DNA of 64,000 nt, taken from assembly GCF_014874095.1 (NCBI RefSeq), contig NZ_JADBEB010000001.1, positions 2,542,001 through 2,606,000 on the forward strand. The letters are read 5' to 3'. The DNA is from Plantactinospora soyae (GTDB taxonomy: Bacteria > Actinomycetota > Actinomycetes > Mycobacteriales > Micromonosporaceae). A program made the position numbers and the translations under genes. The notes below the pieces were generated by a model. That model saw only the letters and a program-made list of their open reading frames with translations. It did no database searches and was not told the DNA's origin. This document shows, piece after piece, positions 51,851-61,381 of this stretch. The stretch's first letter is position 1; each line of letters starts with the position of its first letter.

Positions 51851-52269
51851 GGCCGTCTCCCCGTCCGCTTGGCGTCTCTCCCCGTCCGCTTCGCGCCCAC
51901 CTGCGAGGTTAGTCGCGGGCGATCCCGACCGTCGGGCGTCCGGCAGTGACAGGCGTCTCAGCCGGGCCGGTCGGCCGGGCCGGATCGACCGGGAGGTGTG
52001 CCGGTGCGGTGTTCCGGGTACTGCTCCGGGCTGACCGGTTTCCTGCTGTCCGGGGCACACCGCTCGGTTTGTCCCTGCTGGGTGACGGCCCCGGCGACGG
52101 TACGGGAGGGTGGCGTGGCACCGTCAAGATGAACGAGAGGTAAATGGCAAATGAACCGCCCCTGACCAGGGGTGGGCCGGGCAAATCTTCGATCCGAGGT
52201 TTCCTAGCATTCCCCAGGGGCAGCCTCCTGCGGCCCGCCACCCGTCCGCCGACGCAACGAGGTTGTGCC
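51851..52269. other. Divergent promoter region of ECF41 and phosphate genes
   Basis: A 419-base gap without a gene. It contains the ECF41 promoter side, the PHO-box-like repeats at 52124-52156 and a CCCCTGACCAGGGG hairpin near 52159, followed by a -10-like TAGCAT at 52205 for the downstream operon. Confidence 0.5.
52124..52156 (-). promoter_or_regulatory. PHO-box-like direct repeats upstream of phoU-like/pit
   Basis: On the minus strand three 11-base units run on end to end: GTTCATTTGCC, ATTTACCTCTC and GTTCATCTTGA. Units one and three fit the PhoP direct-repeat unit (GTTCAYYY-type); the middle is weaker. The position, about 110 bases before the phosphate genes, fits PhoP binding upstream of a weak -35. 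Confidence 0.65.
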
Positions 52270-52896
52270 GTGAAGTTTTCCCTCCGCCCATCCGAGGGCG
52301 CCTTCTACGAGTTGTTCACCAGAGCCGCTCAGAACCTTGTGCGCGGCACCGAACTGCTCAACGAGCTTGCGCTGCCCGGGGTCGACGTACAGTCGGTCAG
52401 CGAGCGGCTCACCGAGGTCGAGCACGACAGCGACCAGATCACCCACGATCTTTACAAGAAGATCAACTCGACGTTCGTCACGCCCTTCGACCGGGAGGAC
52501 ATCTACCGGCTGGGCTCGCTGCTCGACGACGTGATGGACCACCTGGAGGCGGTCGGCAACCTGCTCTACCTGTACGGGTTGACCAAGCTGCCGTCGCTGC
52601 CCCGGGAGATGCACGAACTGGTGAACGTCCTGGACCAGCAGGCGAAGCTCACCGCCGACGCGATGCCCCGGCTCAAGTCGATGAAGGACCTCGAGGACTA
52701 CTGGATCGAGTGCAACCGGCTGGAGAACGACGGCGACCAGGCGTACCGGATGTTGCTGGTCCGACTCTTCTCCGGCGAGTACGACGCGCTGACCGTACTG
52801 AAGATGAAGGAGGTCGCCGACGAGCTGGAGGCGGCCTGTGACGCCTTCGAGCACGTGGCGAACACCGTCGAGACCATCGCGGTCAAGGAAAGCTGA
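52270..52896 (+). CDS. PhoU-like DUF47 phosphate transport regulator
   Basis: A 208-residue helical protein of the DUF47/PhoU-like family: FYELFTRAAQNLVRGTELLNEL (residues about 12-33), VEHDSDQITHDLYKKINSTF, DREDIYRLGSLLDDVMDHLE, and the C-terminal VADELEAACDAFEHVANTVETIAVK. The conserved Glu/Asp residues bind metal ions in the family. It is encoded three bases before the pit gene, so it is probably its regulator. GTG start at 52270. Confidence 0.9.
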   Translation: MKFSLRPSEGAFYELFTRAAQNLVRGTELLNELALPGVDVQSVSERLTEVEHDSDQITHDLYKKINSTFVTPFDREDIYRLGSLLDDVMDHLEAVGNLLYLYGLTKLPSLPREMHELVNVLDQQAKLTADAMPRLKSMKDLEDYWIECNRLENDGDQAYRMLLVRLFSGEYDALTVLKMKEVADELEAACDAFEHVANTVETIAVKES

Positions 52897-52899
52897 CCG

Positions 52900-53901
52900 G
52901 TGGATCCCGAACTCATCGCCGTACTGGCGGTGATCGCCGTCGCGCTCGTCTTCGACTACACCAACGGGTTCCACGACGCCGCGAACGCGATCGCCACCAG
53001 CATCTCCACCCGGGCGCTCACCCCACGGGTCGCGCTCGGAATGGCGGCCATCGGCAACTTCATCGGCGCGCACTTCGGCGCCGACGTCGCCAAGACGGTC
53101 GGCAGCGGGCTGGTCGCCCTACCCGACGGCACCTCCGGCCTGGGCATCGTCTTCGCCGGTGTGATCGGCGCGATCGCCTGGAACCTGATCACCTGGTACT
53201 TCGGCCTGCCCTCGTCGTCCACGCACGCGCTGATCGGTGGACTCGTCGGGTCGACGCTCGCCGCCTCCGGCACGGTGCTCTGGGGCGGCATCGCGGAGAG
53301 CGTCATACTGCCGATGATCGTCTCTCCGGTGGTCGGGTTCCTGCTCGGCTACATCGTCATGATCGCGGTCCAGTGGATCTTCCGGAACGGACAGCCGGGC
53401 AGGCTGAACCGTGGCTTCCGGTGGGCCCAGACCGCCTCGGCGGCGGCGATGTCGATCGGGCACGGCATGCAGGACGCCGCGAAGACGATCGGCATCGTGG
53501 TGCTCGCCCTCTTCGTCGGCGGCTACCAGGACAGCGCCGAGACGATCCCGGAGTGGGCGTTCTGGACCTCGGCGACCGTGCTGGCCCTGGGCACGTACGC
53601 GGGCGGTTGGCGGATCATCCGCACCCTCGGCCGGAAGATCATCGACCTGCGTCCACCGGAGGGCTTCGCGGCCGAGACGGTGGCCAGCGGGGTGCTCTAC
53701 TTCAACGCGCTGGTCCTGGGCGCGCCGATCTCGACCACCCACACCATCACCTCGGCCATCATGGGCGTCGGCGCCACCAAGCGGCTCTCCGCCGTCCGGT
53801 GGGGCGTGGCCGGCAACATCGTCGGCGCCTGGGTGCTGACCTTCCCGGCCGCCGGCTCGATCGGCGCGCTGATGTTCTTCGTGGTCCGCCCGCTCTTCTG
53901 A
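52900..53901 (+). CDS. pit: Low-affinity inorganic phosphate transporter
   Basis: A 333-residue integral membrane protein of the PiT family with ten predicted helices. The duplicated signature is plain: DYTNGFHDAANAIATSISTRAL (N-terminal) and FNALVLGAPISTTHTITSAIMG (C-terminal), with GLPSSSTHALIGGL in the middle. It imports metal-phosphate with protons. GTG 52900 lies three bases after the PhoU-like stop. The second PHO-box-like site controls this operon, so both transport systems may be governed by PhoP. Confidence 0.95.
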   Translation: MDPELIAVLAVIAVALVFDYTNGFHDAANAIATSISTRALTPRVALGMAAIGNFIGAHFGADVAKTVGSGLVALPDGTSGLGIVFAGVIGAIAWNLITWYFGLPSSSTHALIGGLVGSTLAASGTVLWGGIAESVILPMIVSPVVGFLLGYIVMIAVQWIFRNGQPGRLNRGFRWAQTASAAAMSIGHGMQDAAKTIGIVVLALFVGGYQDSAETIPEWAFWTSATVLALGTYAGGWRIIRTLGRKIIDLRPPEGFAAETVASGVLYFNALVLGAPISTTHTITSAIMGVGATKRLSAVRWGVAGNIVGAWVLTFPAAGSIGALMFFVVRPLF

Positions 53902-53907
53902 GGTGTT

Positions 53908-53955
53908 AGGAAGGGCCCCTTCTACAACGGAAAACGATAAGAAGGGGCCCTTCCT
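53908..53955. repeat. Dispersed GGAAGGGCCCCTTC palindrome, copy 3
   Basis: Perfect 16-bp arms (53908-53923 and 53940-53955) with a 16-base loop, between convergent genes. Its right arm ends on the last base of the TAA stop codon of the oxidoreductase gene. Confidence 0.9.
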
Positions 53956-54923
53956 TACAGGTAGGTGACGCCGATCTGCTCGCGGATGTCGTCGAGCAGG
54001 GCCATCACCTCGAGAGTGGCGGCGTGCGGCACGAGCGGGCTCTCCAGCAGGCCGGCGCGGAGGCAGCGCTGCACCTCGGCGGCCTCGTGCTGGTAGCCGG
54101 AGCCGGCGAGGTCGACGGGGAGGAGTTCCGGGGCGCCGCCCGCGCGGTGCAGGGTCACCCGGGTCGGCCGGTAGAACGGCGGGGACAGGTCGATCCGGCC
54201 GGTGCGGCCGGTGATCGTCGCCGCCACCGGGGTCGCGCCGATCATGCCGCAGCTCAGGCTCGCGACGGCGCCCGAGTCGTAGCCGAAGACCATCCCGGTG
54301 TTCTCGTCGACACCCTCGGGGCTGATCTTCGCCCAGGCCCGGATCTGGTCCGGCAGGCCGAGCAGCAGGTGCGCCAGACTCACCGGATAGACCCCGAGGT
54401 CCAGCAGCGCGCCGCCGCCGAGTGCGCGGGCCCGCATCCGGTGCTCGGGCGGGAACGGCCCACCGACCCCGAAGTCCGCCTGCACGCCGGTCACCTCGCC
54501 GATCGCGCCGTCCGCGATCAGCTCCAGAATCCGGAGTACGACGGGATTGCACCGCATCCACATCGCCTCCATCAGGAAGAGGTTGTTGGCCCGGGCGGTG
54601 TCGATGAGCGTCTGCGCATGCGCCCGGTCCAGGGTGATCGGCTTCTCGCAGAGCACCGCCTTCCCGGCCGACAGGCAGGCCATCGAGGCGTCGAAGTGCG
54701 CGGCGTGCGGGGTGGCGACGTACACCACGTCGATGTCGTCGTCGGCGGCGAACTCCTGCCACGACCCGTACGCCCGGGGCACGCCGTGCCGGTCCGCGAA
54801 GGCGCGGGCGGTCTCCAGGGTCCGGGAGCCGACGGCGACGACCTCGGCGTCCGGCAGCAGCCGGAGGTCTTCGACGAAGGTGGCGGCGATGTAACCGGTG
54901 GCGAGGATGCCCCAACGTGTCAT
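53955..54923 (-). CDS. Gfo/Idh/MocA family oxidoreductase
   Basis: A 322-residue NAD(P)-dependent oxidoreductase. The Rossmann start is RWGILATGYIAATFVEDL, followed by VVAVGSRTLETARAFADRHG and the family motif LCEKPITLD (residues about 91-99). The C-terminal domain (from about 120) is the substrate-binding alpha/beta fold with GGGALLDLGVYPVSL. It likely oxidises a sugar or inositol derivative. ATG 54923 lies at the Rossmann start; an upstream extension is not needed. Confidence 0.9.
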   Translation of the reverse strand: MTRWGILATGYIAATFVEDLRLLPDAEVVAVGSRTLETARAFADRHGVPRAYGSWQEFAADDDIDVVYVATPHAAHFDASMACLSAGKAVLCEKPITLDRAHAQTLIDTARANNLFLMEAMWMRCNPVVLRILELIADGAIGEVTGVQADFGVGGPFPPEHRMRARALGGGALLDLGVYPVSLAHLLLGLPDQIRAWAKISPEGVDENTGMVFGYDSGAVASLSCGMIGATPVAATITGRTGRIDLSPPFYRPTRVTLHRAGGAPELLPVDLAGSGYQHEAAEVQRCLRAGLLESPLVPHAATLEVMALLDDIREQIGVTYL

Positions 54924-55036
54924 GTCGGCACGGTAGCCGAGGGAATCCGTCCGCCGGTCGACTCCCCCGAAAGGCAAGATCGCGACTGTCCGGGCGGCGG
55001 GCGCGGTCGCCCCAGCGGCCTGACTACCCTCGCAGC

Positions 55037-55867
55037 ATGCCGTCCTTTGCCGCCCCGGAGTCGATCATCGAACACGCCCGCCGGTTCTACGCCCAGGGCG
55101 GGGTTCCCGTCCCGGCCCGGCCGGCGGCGACCGTACTGCTGCTTCGGCCGGACCGGTCCGGCCGCGAGGGCTTCGAGGTGTACGTCATCCGCCGCGCCGC
55201 CGGAATGACCTTCGGCGGCATGTACGCGTTCCCGGGCGGCAGCGTCGACCCCGAGGACTCGGAGATCCGGCTGGACTGGTCGGGTCCCGACCCGGCGCAG
55301 TGGGGTGACCGGCTCGGTCTGCCGGCCGGACAGGCCCAGGGGGTGGTGTGCGCCGCCGCCCGGGAGGTCTTCGAGGAGGCCGGTGTGCTGCTCGCCGGGG
55401 CGCATCCGGAGGCCGTGGTCGGCGACGTCAGCGGACAGGAGTGGGAGGTGGCCCGGCAGGCGCTGGTGAACCGGCGTACCGGCTTCGCCGACCTGCTCCG
55501 GGACTGCCGGCTGACCCTCCGCTCCGACCTGCTGCTGCCGTGGAGCCGCTGGGTCACGCCGGAGTTCGAGCCGCGCCGGTTCGACACGTACTTCTTCGTC
55601 GCGCTGCTGCCGGAGGGGCAGCGCCCCCGGGACGTCTCCGGGGAGGCCGACCACACGATGTGGATCCGTCCGGCGGACGCGCTGGCGCGGGTGGAGGCGG
55701 GCGAGATCGCCATGCTGCCGCCCACCATGCTCACCCTGGCCGAGGTCGGCGCCTGCCCGGACCTGGCCGCGCTGCCCGCCGCCGCGGCGCTGCGTACGCC
55801 GGCCAGGCCGATCATGCCCCGCGTCGAGCTGTCCTCCGACGGTGCGGCCCGGTTCCTCCTCGACTGA
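55037..55867 (+). CDS. Nudix hydrolase with insertion (NUDT19-like)
   Basis: A 276-residue protein. The Nudix box is split: a start GGMYAFPGGSVDPEDSE (residues about 57-75) and the catalytic REVFEEAGVLLAG (about 113-125), with about 40 residues in between, as in NUDT19-type CoA diphosphatases. PWSRWVTPEFEPRRFDTYFF follows. Such enzymes cut CoA or acyl-CoA, but substrate choice cannot be read from the sequence. It is convergent with pstB. The start is ATG, with weak upstream support. Confidence 0.85.
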   Translation: MPSFAAPESIIEHARRFYAQGGVPVPARPAATVLLLRPDRSGREGFEVYVIRRAAGMTFGGMYAFPGGSVDPEDSEIRLDWSGPDPAQWGDRLGLPAGQAQGVVCAAAREVFEEAGVLLAGAHPEAVVGDVSGQEWEVARQALVNRRTGFADLLRDCRLTLRSDLLLPWSRWVTPEFEPRRFDTYFFVALLPEGQRPRDVSGEADHTMWIRPADALARVEAGEIAMLPPTMLTLAEVGACPDLAALPAAAALRTPARPIMPRVELSSDGAARFLLD

Positions 55868-55884
55868 GCCGCCCCGACGGCGGG

Positions 55885-56661
55885 TCAGCCGAAGCGGCCG
55901 GTGATGTAGTCCTCGGTCTTCTTCACGCTCGGGTTGCTGAAGATCTTCTGGGTGTCGTCGTACTCGATGAGCCGGCCCGGGTCGCCGGTCCGCTCGATCG
56001 AGAAGAAGGCCGTACGGTCGGAGACCCGGGCCGCCTGCTGCATGTTGTGCGTCACGATGATGATCGTGTAGCGGTCCTTGAGCTTGAACATCAGGTCTTC
56101 GATGGCGAGCGTGGAGATCGGGTCCAGCGCCGAGCACGGCTCGTCCATCAGCACCACCTGCGGCTCGACCGCGATGGTCCGGGCGATGCAGAGCCGCTGC
56201 TGCTGGCCGCCGGAGAGCCCCGCGCCGGGCTTGCCGAGCCGGTCCTTGACCTCGTCCCAGAGGTTGGCCGACTTCAGCGCCCGCTCGGCGGCGTCCTCCA
56301 GCACCGCCTTCTTGCGTACGCCGTTCAACCGCAGCCCGGCGACCACGTTGTCGAAGATCGACATGGTGGGGAACGGGTTCGGCCGCTGGAAGACCATGCC
56401 GATCATCCGGCGGACGGCGGTCACGTCCACGTCCCGGTCGTAGATGTCCTCGTCGTCGATGGTCAGGCTGCCGTCGACCCGGGCACCCGGCAGCACCTCG
56501 TGCATCCGGTTGATCGAGCGGAGGAAGGTCGACTTGCCGCAGCCGGACGGGCCGATCAGGGCGGTGACGGTCTTCGGCTCGACGGTGAGGTTGATGTCCT
56601 CGATCGCTTTGAACGAGCCGTAGTACGCGGTCACGTTCATCGCTTCGATGCGCTTGGCCAT
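55885..56661 (-). CDS. pstB: Phosphate ABC transporter ATP-binding protein
   Basis: A 258-residue ABC ATPase of the PstB group: [20 protein letters not shown] (Walker A about residue 36), [13 protein letters not shown] (signature), [16 protein letters not shown] (Walker B) and [18 protein letters not shown] (His loop). PstB powers high-affinity phosphate import by PstSCA. Of two possible ATG starts, 56661 has an AAAGGA site at proper distance; 56670 is too close to it. Last gene of the pstSCAB operon. Confidence 0.96.
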   Translation of the reverse strand: MAKRIEAMNVTAYYGSFKAIEDINLTVEPKTVTALIGPSGCGKSTFLRSINRMHEVLPGARVDGSLTIDDEDIYDRDVDVTAVRRMIGMVFQRPNPFPTMSIFDNVVAGLRLNGVRKKAVLEDAAERALKSANLWDEVKDRLGKPGAGLSGGQQQRLCIARTIAVEPQVVLMDEPCSALDPISTLAIEDLMFKLKDRYTIIIVTHNMQQAARVSDRTAFFSIERTGDPGRLIEYDDTQKIFSNPSVKKTEDYITGRFG

Positions 56662-56677
56662 GGTGGTCATTCCTTTG

Positions 56678-57766
56678 TTAGCGGCCGAACCGGTTGCGAC
56701 GGGCTAGCAGTTTCGCCGCGATCGTCAGGATCAGGACGAGGGCGACCAGGGTGAGTGCCGCGGCCCAGGCCCGGGCCGGCGCGTACCGGGAGGCGTCCCC
56801 GGCCTGCTGGTAGACGTAGAGCGCCAGCGACGACTGGTTGTTCTCGAACGGGTTGAAGTTGATCGCCGCACCGCCGCCGGCCACCAGCAGCACCGGTGCC
56901 GTCTCACCGGCGGCCCGGGCGACGGCCAGCATGACGCCGGTGACGATCCCGGGCAGGGCGGTGGGGAGCACGATCCGCAGGATGGTCTTCCACTTCGGGA
57001 TGCCGAGGGCGTACGACCCCTCGCGCAGCGGCGCCGGCACCAGCCGGAGCATCTCCTCGGTGGACCGGACGATGGTCGGGAGCATCAGCACGCTCAACGC
57101 GAGCGAGGCGGCGAAGCCGGAGTAGCCCGGCCGGCCGTCGTTGAAGATCGGCGAGACGATCAGGATCCAGAAGGCCAGTACGAAGAGACCGGCCACGATC
57201 GACGGGATGCCGGTCATCACGTCGACGAAGAACCGGATCGTGAAGGCGAAGCGCCCCCGGCCGTACTCGACGATGTAGATGGCGCAGAGCACGCCGAGCG
57301 GCACGGTGATCAGCGTGGCGACGCCGACCTGCTCCAGGGTCCCGATGATCGCGTGGTACGCGCCACCGTTCGGGTCCCGGGCGCCGATATTGTTCATCGA
57401 GGTCTGGAAGAAGTTTCCGTCCAGCCGCTCCATGCCCTTGCTGACCAGGGTCCAGGTGACCGAGACCAGCGGAAGCAGGGCCAGGACGAAGGCGGAGTGG
57501 ATCAGCGCGCTCCAGGTGCGGTTGCGCGCCTGCCGGCGGCCCTCCACGACGTTGCTGGCCAGGTAGAGCCCGGCCAGGTAGAAGACCACGGCGAGGGCCA
57601 GCACCAGGGCGGTGCCGCCGATGTCGGTGCCGTAGACGAGTGCGGCGGAGACGACGACGGCCGCCACCGCGATGCCGAGGGCGGCCAGCACCGGCAGGCG
57701 GTGGGTCCGCAGTTGCGGACGCTGGCCGGGTGCCACCGGGGGAGGTGCGGTGGTCAGTGTGCTCAT
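56678..57766 (-). CDS. pstA: Phosphate ABC transporter permease PstA
   Basis: A 362-residue permease with a cytoplasmic N-terminal part and six or seven helices. The coupling-loop segment is [29 protein letters not shown] (EAA motif), and [14 protein letters not shown] is the usual PstA/C pattern. It overlaps pstC by four bases (ATGA), showing coupled translation. It forms the channel with PstC. Confidence 0.95.
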   Translation of the reverse strand: MSTLTTAPPPVAPGQRPQLRTHRLPVLAALGIAVAAVVVSAALVYGTDIGGTALVLALAVVFYLAGLYLASNVVEGRRQARNRTWSALIHSAFVLALLPLVSVTWTLVSKGMERLDGNFFQTSMNNIGARDPNGGAYHAIIGTLEQVGVATLITVPLGVLCAIYIVEYGRGRFAFTIRFFVDVMTGIPSIVAGLFVLAFWILIVSPIFNDGRPGYSGFAASLALSVLMLPTIVRSTEEMLRLVPAPLREGSYALGIPKWKTILRIVLPTALPGIVTGVMLAVARAAGETAPVLLVAGGGAAINFNPFENNQSSLALYVYQQAGDASRYAPARAWAAALTLVALVLILTIAAKLLARRNRFGR

Positions 57767-58893
57767 GCGGCGGACTCCGTGAACTCCCGGCGCCGGTAGA
57801 TGATCGCCCGCGCGGTGATGTTGACGATCAGGGTGATCGAGAAGAGGACCAGGCCGGAGGCGATGAGTGCGCCCCGGCCGACGTCGTTGGCCTCGCCGAA
57901 CGCGTTCGCGATGTTGGCGGCGACGGTGTTCCCGCCGTTCTCGATGATGTTGAACGAGATGTTCGAGACGATGCCGAGGGTCATCGCCAGGGCGATCGTC
58001 TCGCCGAGCGCGCGACCGAGGCCGAGCATCGTGGCACCGATGACACCGGGTCGGCCGTACGGCAGCACCGCCGTGCGGATCATCTCCCACTTGGTGGCGC
58101 CGAGGGCGAGTGCGGCCTCCTCGTTGGCGGTCGGGGTCTGCCGGAACACCTCGCGGGAGAGCGAGGTGATGATCGGCAGCACCATGATCGCCAGCACCAG
58201 CGAGCCGAGCAGGATCGACTTACCGAACGGACCGTCGCCGCCGAAGATCGGGATCCAGCTGAAGTACTTGTTCAACCAGGCCGACAGGTCCCGGACCGGG
58301 CCGTAGAAGAAGTCCCGGCCCCAGAGCCCGAACACCACGCTCGGTACCGCGGCCAGCAGGTCGATCAGGAAGCCGAGGGCGGTACCGATCCGGCGGGGGG
58401 CGTAGTGGGACAGGTAGAGCGCGATGCCCAGCGCGACCGGTACGGCCAGCAGCAGCGCCAGGACCGAGGTCAGGACGGTGCCGAAGGCGAGCGCGCCGAT
58501 GCCGAACCTCGGCGAGGACTCGTTCGGGAACCAGCCTTCGAAGGTGAAGAAGTTGGCGGTGTTGGCGTTCAGCGCCGGTACGGCCTTGGCGATCAGGAAG
58601 ATCGCGATCGCCACGATGATGACCAGCACCATCGTGCCGGCGGCCACGGTGAGGCCCTGGAAGACGCGCTCCGCACCGAAGGCACGTCGCCGGGGCAGCG
58701 CGCCGCCGCCCCCCAGTCCACCGCCGATGCCGCCGCCGTCGCCGCCCCGGCCCCCGGCTCCGTTCGGAGCGCGGTCCACGGGTGTCACTGGTACGTCGAC
58801 CGACAGCGCGGCACCGGCGGACCGGACGTGACTGGGGGTCACGCGCGGTCCGCCGGTGCCGGCGTTGGCCGAGCGGTCTGGGGTGTCGCCCAT
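57763..58893 (-). CDS. pstC: Phosphate ABC transporter permease PstC
   Basis: A 376-residue permease. The N-terminal 75 residues are a disordered glycine-rich stretch; after that come six helices with EEAALALGATKWEMIRTAVLPYGRPGVIG (EAA coupling loop) and GLGRALGETIALAMTLG. It pairs with PstA. ATG 58893 follows the pstS stop by 51 bases. Confidence 0.95.
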   Translation of the reverse strand: MGDTPDRSANAGTGGPRVTPSHVRSAGAALSVDVPVTPVDRAPNGAGGRGGDGGGIGGGLGGGGALPRRRAFGAERVFQGLTVAAGTMVLVIIVAIAIFLIAKAVPALNANTANFFTFEGWFPNESSPRFGIGALAFGTVLTSVLALLLAVPVALGIALYLSHYAPRRIGTALGFLIDLLAAVPSVVFGLWGRDFFYGPVRDLSAWLNKYFSWIPIFGGDGPFGKSILLGSLVLAIMVLPIITSLSREVFRQTPTANEEAALALGATKWEMIRTAVLPYGRPGVIGATMLGLGRALGETIALAMTLGIVSNISFNIIENGGNTVAANIANAFGEANDVGRGALIASGLVLFSITLIVNITARAIIYRRREFTESAA

Positions 58894-58944
58894 CTGCTCG
58901 CTCGCTCCGATTGACGAAGTTATGAGGATGATCTAGCGGGTGGA

Positions 58945-60048
58945 TCAGGCGAGGGTCTTGACCGTGGCCTCGACCTTGGTACGCACCGTCTCGGGCAGCG
59001 GGGCGTAGCCCAGCTCGGTCAGGTCGGCCTGGCCCTCGGTGCTGGCGGCGTAGCTGAGGAAGCCCTTGACCAGCGCCAGCTTGTCGGCGGCGAGGCCCTT
59101 GCTGCAGACGATCTCGTAGGTCACCAGGACGATCGGGTACGCCCCGGCCTCCTTGGTGTTGAAGTCGATCGACATCTTCAGGTCGTCGCCCTGGCCGGTG
59201 ACCTGCGCGCCGCCGATGGTCTTGGCGGCCGACTCGGCGGTCAGCGCGGCGAACTCGCCCGCCCCGTTACCGATCTTGGCCATCTTCAGGCCGCCGTTCT
59301 CGGCGTACGACATCTCGACGTAGCTGATGCTGCCGTCAGCCTGCTTGACCGCGCTGGCCACGCCGTCCGACTTGGCCGCACCGGTGCCGCCCGGGGCCTT
59401 CCACGCCTTGCCCTTACCGAAGGTCCAGTCGGCCTCGGCGGTCTTGCCCAGGAAGTCGGTGAAGTTGTCCGTGGTGCCCGACTCGTCGGAGCGGTGGACG
59501 GTCTGGATCGTGGTCGACGGCAGGGTGGCACCCGGGTTGTCGGCCTTGATCTCGGCGGCGTCCCACTTGGTGACCTTGCCCGCGAAGATCTTGGCGAGGG
59601 TGGCCGGCTTGAGCTGGAGGTTGTCCAGGCCGCTGACGTTGTAGACGACCGCGACCGGGCCGATCACCATCGGCAGGTGGATCGCCTTGCCACCGACGCA
59701 CTTGGCGTCGGCCTGCGGCTGCTCTTCTTCCTTGAGCGCCGAGTCCGAACCGGCGAAGTCGGCGGTGCCGGCGATGAAGGCCTGGATGCCCGCGCCGGAA
59801 CCACTCGGCTCGTAGTTGATGGTCGAGCCAGCACACATCTGCTGGTATGCCTTACGCCATTCGTCGACCGCGTTCTTCTGCGCCGACGAACCCTGGGCGT
59901 TGATGGTGCCCGTAGCGCAGTCGGCAGCCGCGGGGGACCCGGAGGCCGATGCCTCGGTGGGCTCGTTATTGTCCGAGCCGCACGCGCTGACTGCCAGTGC
60001 CGTGGCCAGAGCGAGGCAGGCAATGGTGCCGTGCCGCTGGAGCTTCAC
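58945..60048 (-). CDS. pstS: Phosphate-binding lipoprotein PstS
   Basis: A 367-residue periplasmic-type binding protein with a lipobox: signal peptide ending ALAVSACGSD (Cys about residue 23), then a low-complexity linker. Phosphate contacts are GSSAQKNAVDEW (residues about 52-63), PSGSGAGIQAF (about 80-90), FAGSDS, and RSDESGTTDNFTDFL (about 180). GTG 60048 is used because AAGGGA lies nine bases upstream; the frame starts earlier at 60081 without a ribosome-binding site. First gene of pstSCAB; preceded by a PHO-box-like site. Confidence 0.95.
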   Translation of the reverse strand: MKLQRHGTIACLALATALAVSACGSDNNEPTEASASGSPAAADCATGTINAQGSSAQKNAVDEWRKAYQQMCAGSTINYEPSGSGAGIQAFIAGTADFAGSDSALKEEEQPQADAKCVGGKAIHLPMVIGPVAVVYNVSGLDNLQLKPATLAKIFAGKVTKWDAAEIKADNPGATLPSTTIQTVHRSDESGTTDNFTDFLGKTAEADWTFGKGKAWKAPGGTGAAKSDGVASAVKQADGSISYVEMSYAENGGLKMAKIGNGAGEFAALTAESAAKTIGGAQVTGQGDDLKMSIDFNTKEAGAYPIVLVTYEIVCSKGLAADKLALVKGFLSYAASTEGQADLTELGYAPLPETVRTKVEATVKTLA

Positions 60049-60163
60049 CTGAAAGGTTCCCTTCACCTTGTACGAGAGCAAACCCCGGAGCCCCGCCCCG
60101 GGAGCCGGCTGGTGACCGGCTACTAGGGAAAAGTTAGGAGCACCAGGTAGCCGGTTCGCCGGT

Positions 60164-60185
60164 CGTGAGTGAACGCAGGGTGAAC
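60164..60185 (-). promoter_or_regulatory. PHO-box-like direct repeats upstream of pstS
   Basis: On the minus strand, GTTCACCCTGC is followed directly by GTTCACTCACG: two 11-base units close to the PhoP consensus. They end about 28 bases before a TAACTT -10-like sequence (60136-60131), so PhoP would sit near the -35 position, which otherwise lacks a good hexamer. Confidence 0.8.
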
Positions 60186-60342
60186 AGGGATAGCCGGCTG
60201 GATGGCCGGATCCTGAGGGTGAGATGTCCGTTCCGTGAACCGTGGGACTGGTGCGACATGAAGTGCTATTAGGACGGGTTCGTCACCGCCCACGGAGTGG
60301 CGTTCGGCACCGTACTGGCCGTGCTGCCCCGGCGGGGACGGG

Positions 60343-61341
60343 CTACGAGCCGGCGGCCACGGCCGGTCGTCGGTACTGCACGTGTCGCAGCCAGTTGGCG
60401 AAGCCGAGCCGGGTGTAGAGGGCCATCGCCCGCTCGTTCGACTCGTCGACGTACAGCATCACCCGGGTCAGGTTCTGGTTCCGCAGGTGGTGCAGGCCGG
60501 CGAGGCTGAGCGCCCGGCCCAGTCCGCGCCGGTGGGCGGTGGGATCGACGCCGAGCACGTACACCTCACCGATCGCCGGGGACCTGCCGGCCGGAGCGTG
60601 CACCTTCGTCCAGTGGAACCCGACGATCCGTCCGGTCGGGTCGTCGACGGCGAGCAGGAAGCCGTCCGGGTCGAACCAGGGCTCTGCGAGCCGGAGCCGC
60701 AGGTCGGCCAGTGTCCACCGGCCCTGCTCGGGATGGTCGGCAAAGGCCCGCCGGTTGACGGCCAGCCAGGCCTGGTCGTCCTCGCCGGGCCGGAACGCCC
60801 GGATCGACACCCCGGCGGGCAGTCCGGCTTCGGGCAGCGGTTCCCGCAGCGACCGGCGCAGTTGCCACAGCACCCGGGCCCGATCGAAGCCCAGGTCGAG
60901 GGCGAGCGCGGCGGCGGACGGATGGTCGCTGTGTGCCCAGACCAGCAGGTCGGCGGCGTCCGCCGAGGTACCGAGGCGCGCACCGGGCCGGTCGTCGCCG
61001 GCCGTCGCGGCGAGCAGCGCCTCGACCAGGGCGCGGCCCAGCCCCTGCCGGCGGTGCATCGGATGTACGACGAGTTCGGCGCCGATCCCGCCGCCGTCGC
61101 TGCGGAACTCCAACTGGGCGTACCCGGTCAGGAGCCCGTCGGGTCGACGCAGCGTCAGGTGGGTGGCCGCCCCGGGCTCGGCGTGCCGGAGCCGCAGCGT
61201 GGCGTCCTCGGAGATCGACTCGGTCCCGTCGGCGGCCCCCGCCGCACCGATGAGCGCGAGCACGGCCTCGACGTCGTCCGGGGAAGGTCGTTCGAGTCGC
61301 ACCACCCGGTGGTCGGCCGCGTCTGCCCTGATCACCTTCAC
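60343..61341 (-). CDS. mshD: Mycothiol synthase
   Basis: A 332-residue tandem GNAT protein matching MshD, the enzyme that acetylates Cys-GlcN-Ins to form mycothiol, the main actinobacterial thiol. First domain: VVHPMHRRQGLGRALVEALL (residues about 91-110); second: VLGVDPTAHRRGLGRALSLAGLHHL (about 264-288) and YVDESNERAMALYTRLGF. Its position beside pst and glnR matches what I recall of other actinomycetes. The GTG start is one of two close GTG codons (61341, 61335); ribosome-binding site weak. Confidence 0.93.
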   Translation of the reverse strand: MKVIRADAADHRVVRLERPSPDDVEAVLALIGAAGAADGTESISEDATLRLRHAEPGAATHLTLRRPDGLLTGYAQLEFRSDGGGIGAELVVHPMHRRQGLGRALVEALLAATAGDDRPGARLGTSADAADLLVWAHSDHPSAAALALDLGFDRARVLWQLRRSLREPLPEAGLPAGVSIRAFRPGEDDQAWLAVNRRAFADHPEQGRWTLADLRLRLAEPWFDPDGFLLAVDDPTGRIVGFHWTKVHAPAGRSPAIGEVYVLGVDPTAHRRGLGRALSLAGLHHLRNQNLTRVMLYVDESNERAMALYTRLGFANWLRHVQYRRPAVAAGS

Positions 61342-61381
61342 ACCGTAGACCCGAGATCCGGACGACTGCCGGCCGGACCGC

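Noticed and set aside
51927..51951. TGTCACT followed by GGTC on the minus strand upstream of the ECF41 gene, as an autoregulatory ECF41 promoter
   Set aside because: The first motif is close, but the spacer is 14 bases, shorter than I recall for ECF41 promoters, and the second motif is off by one base.
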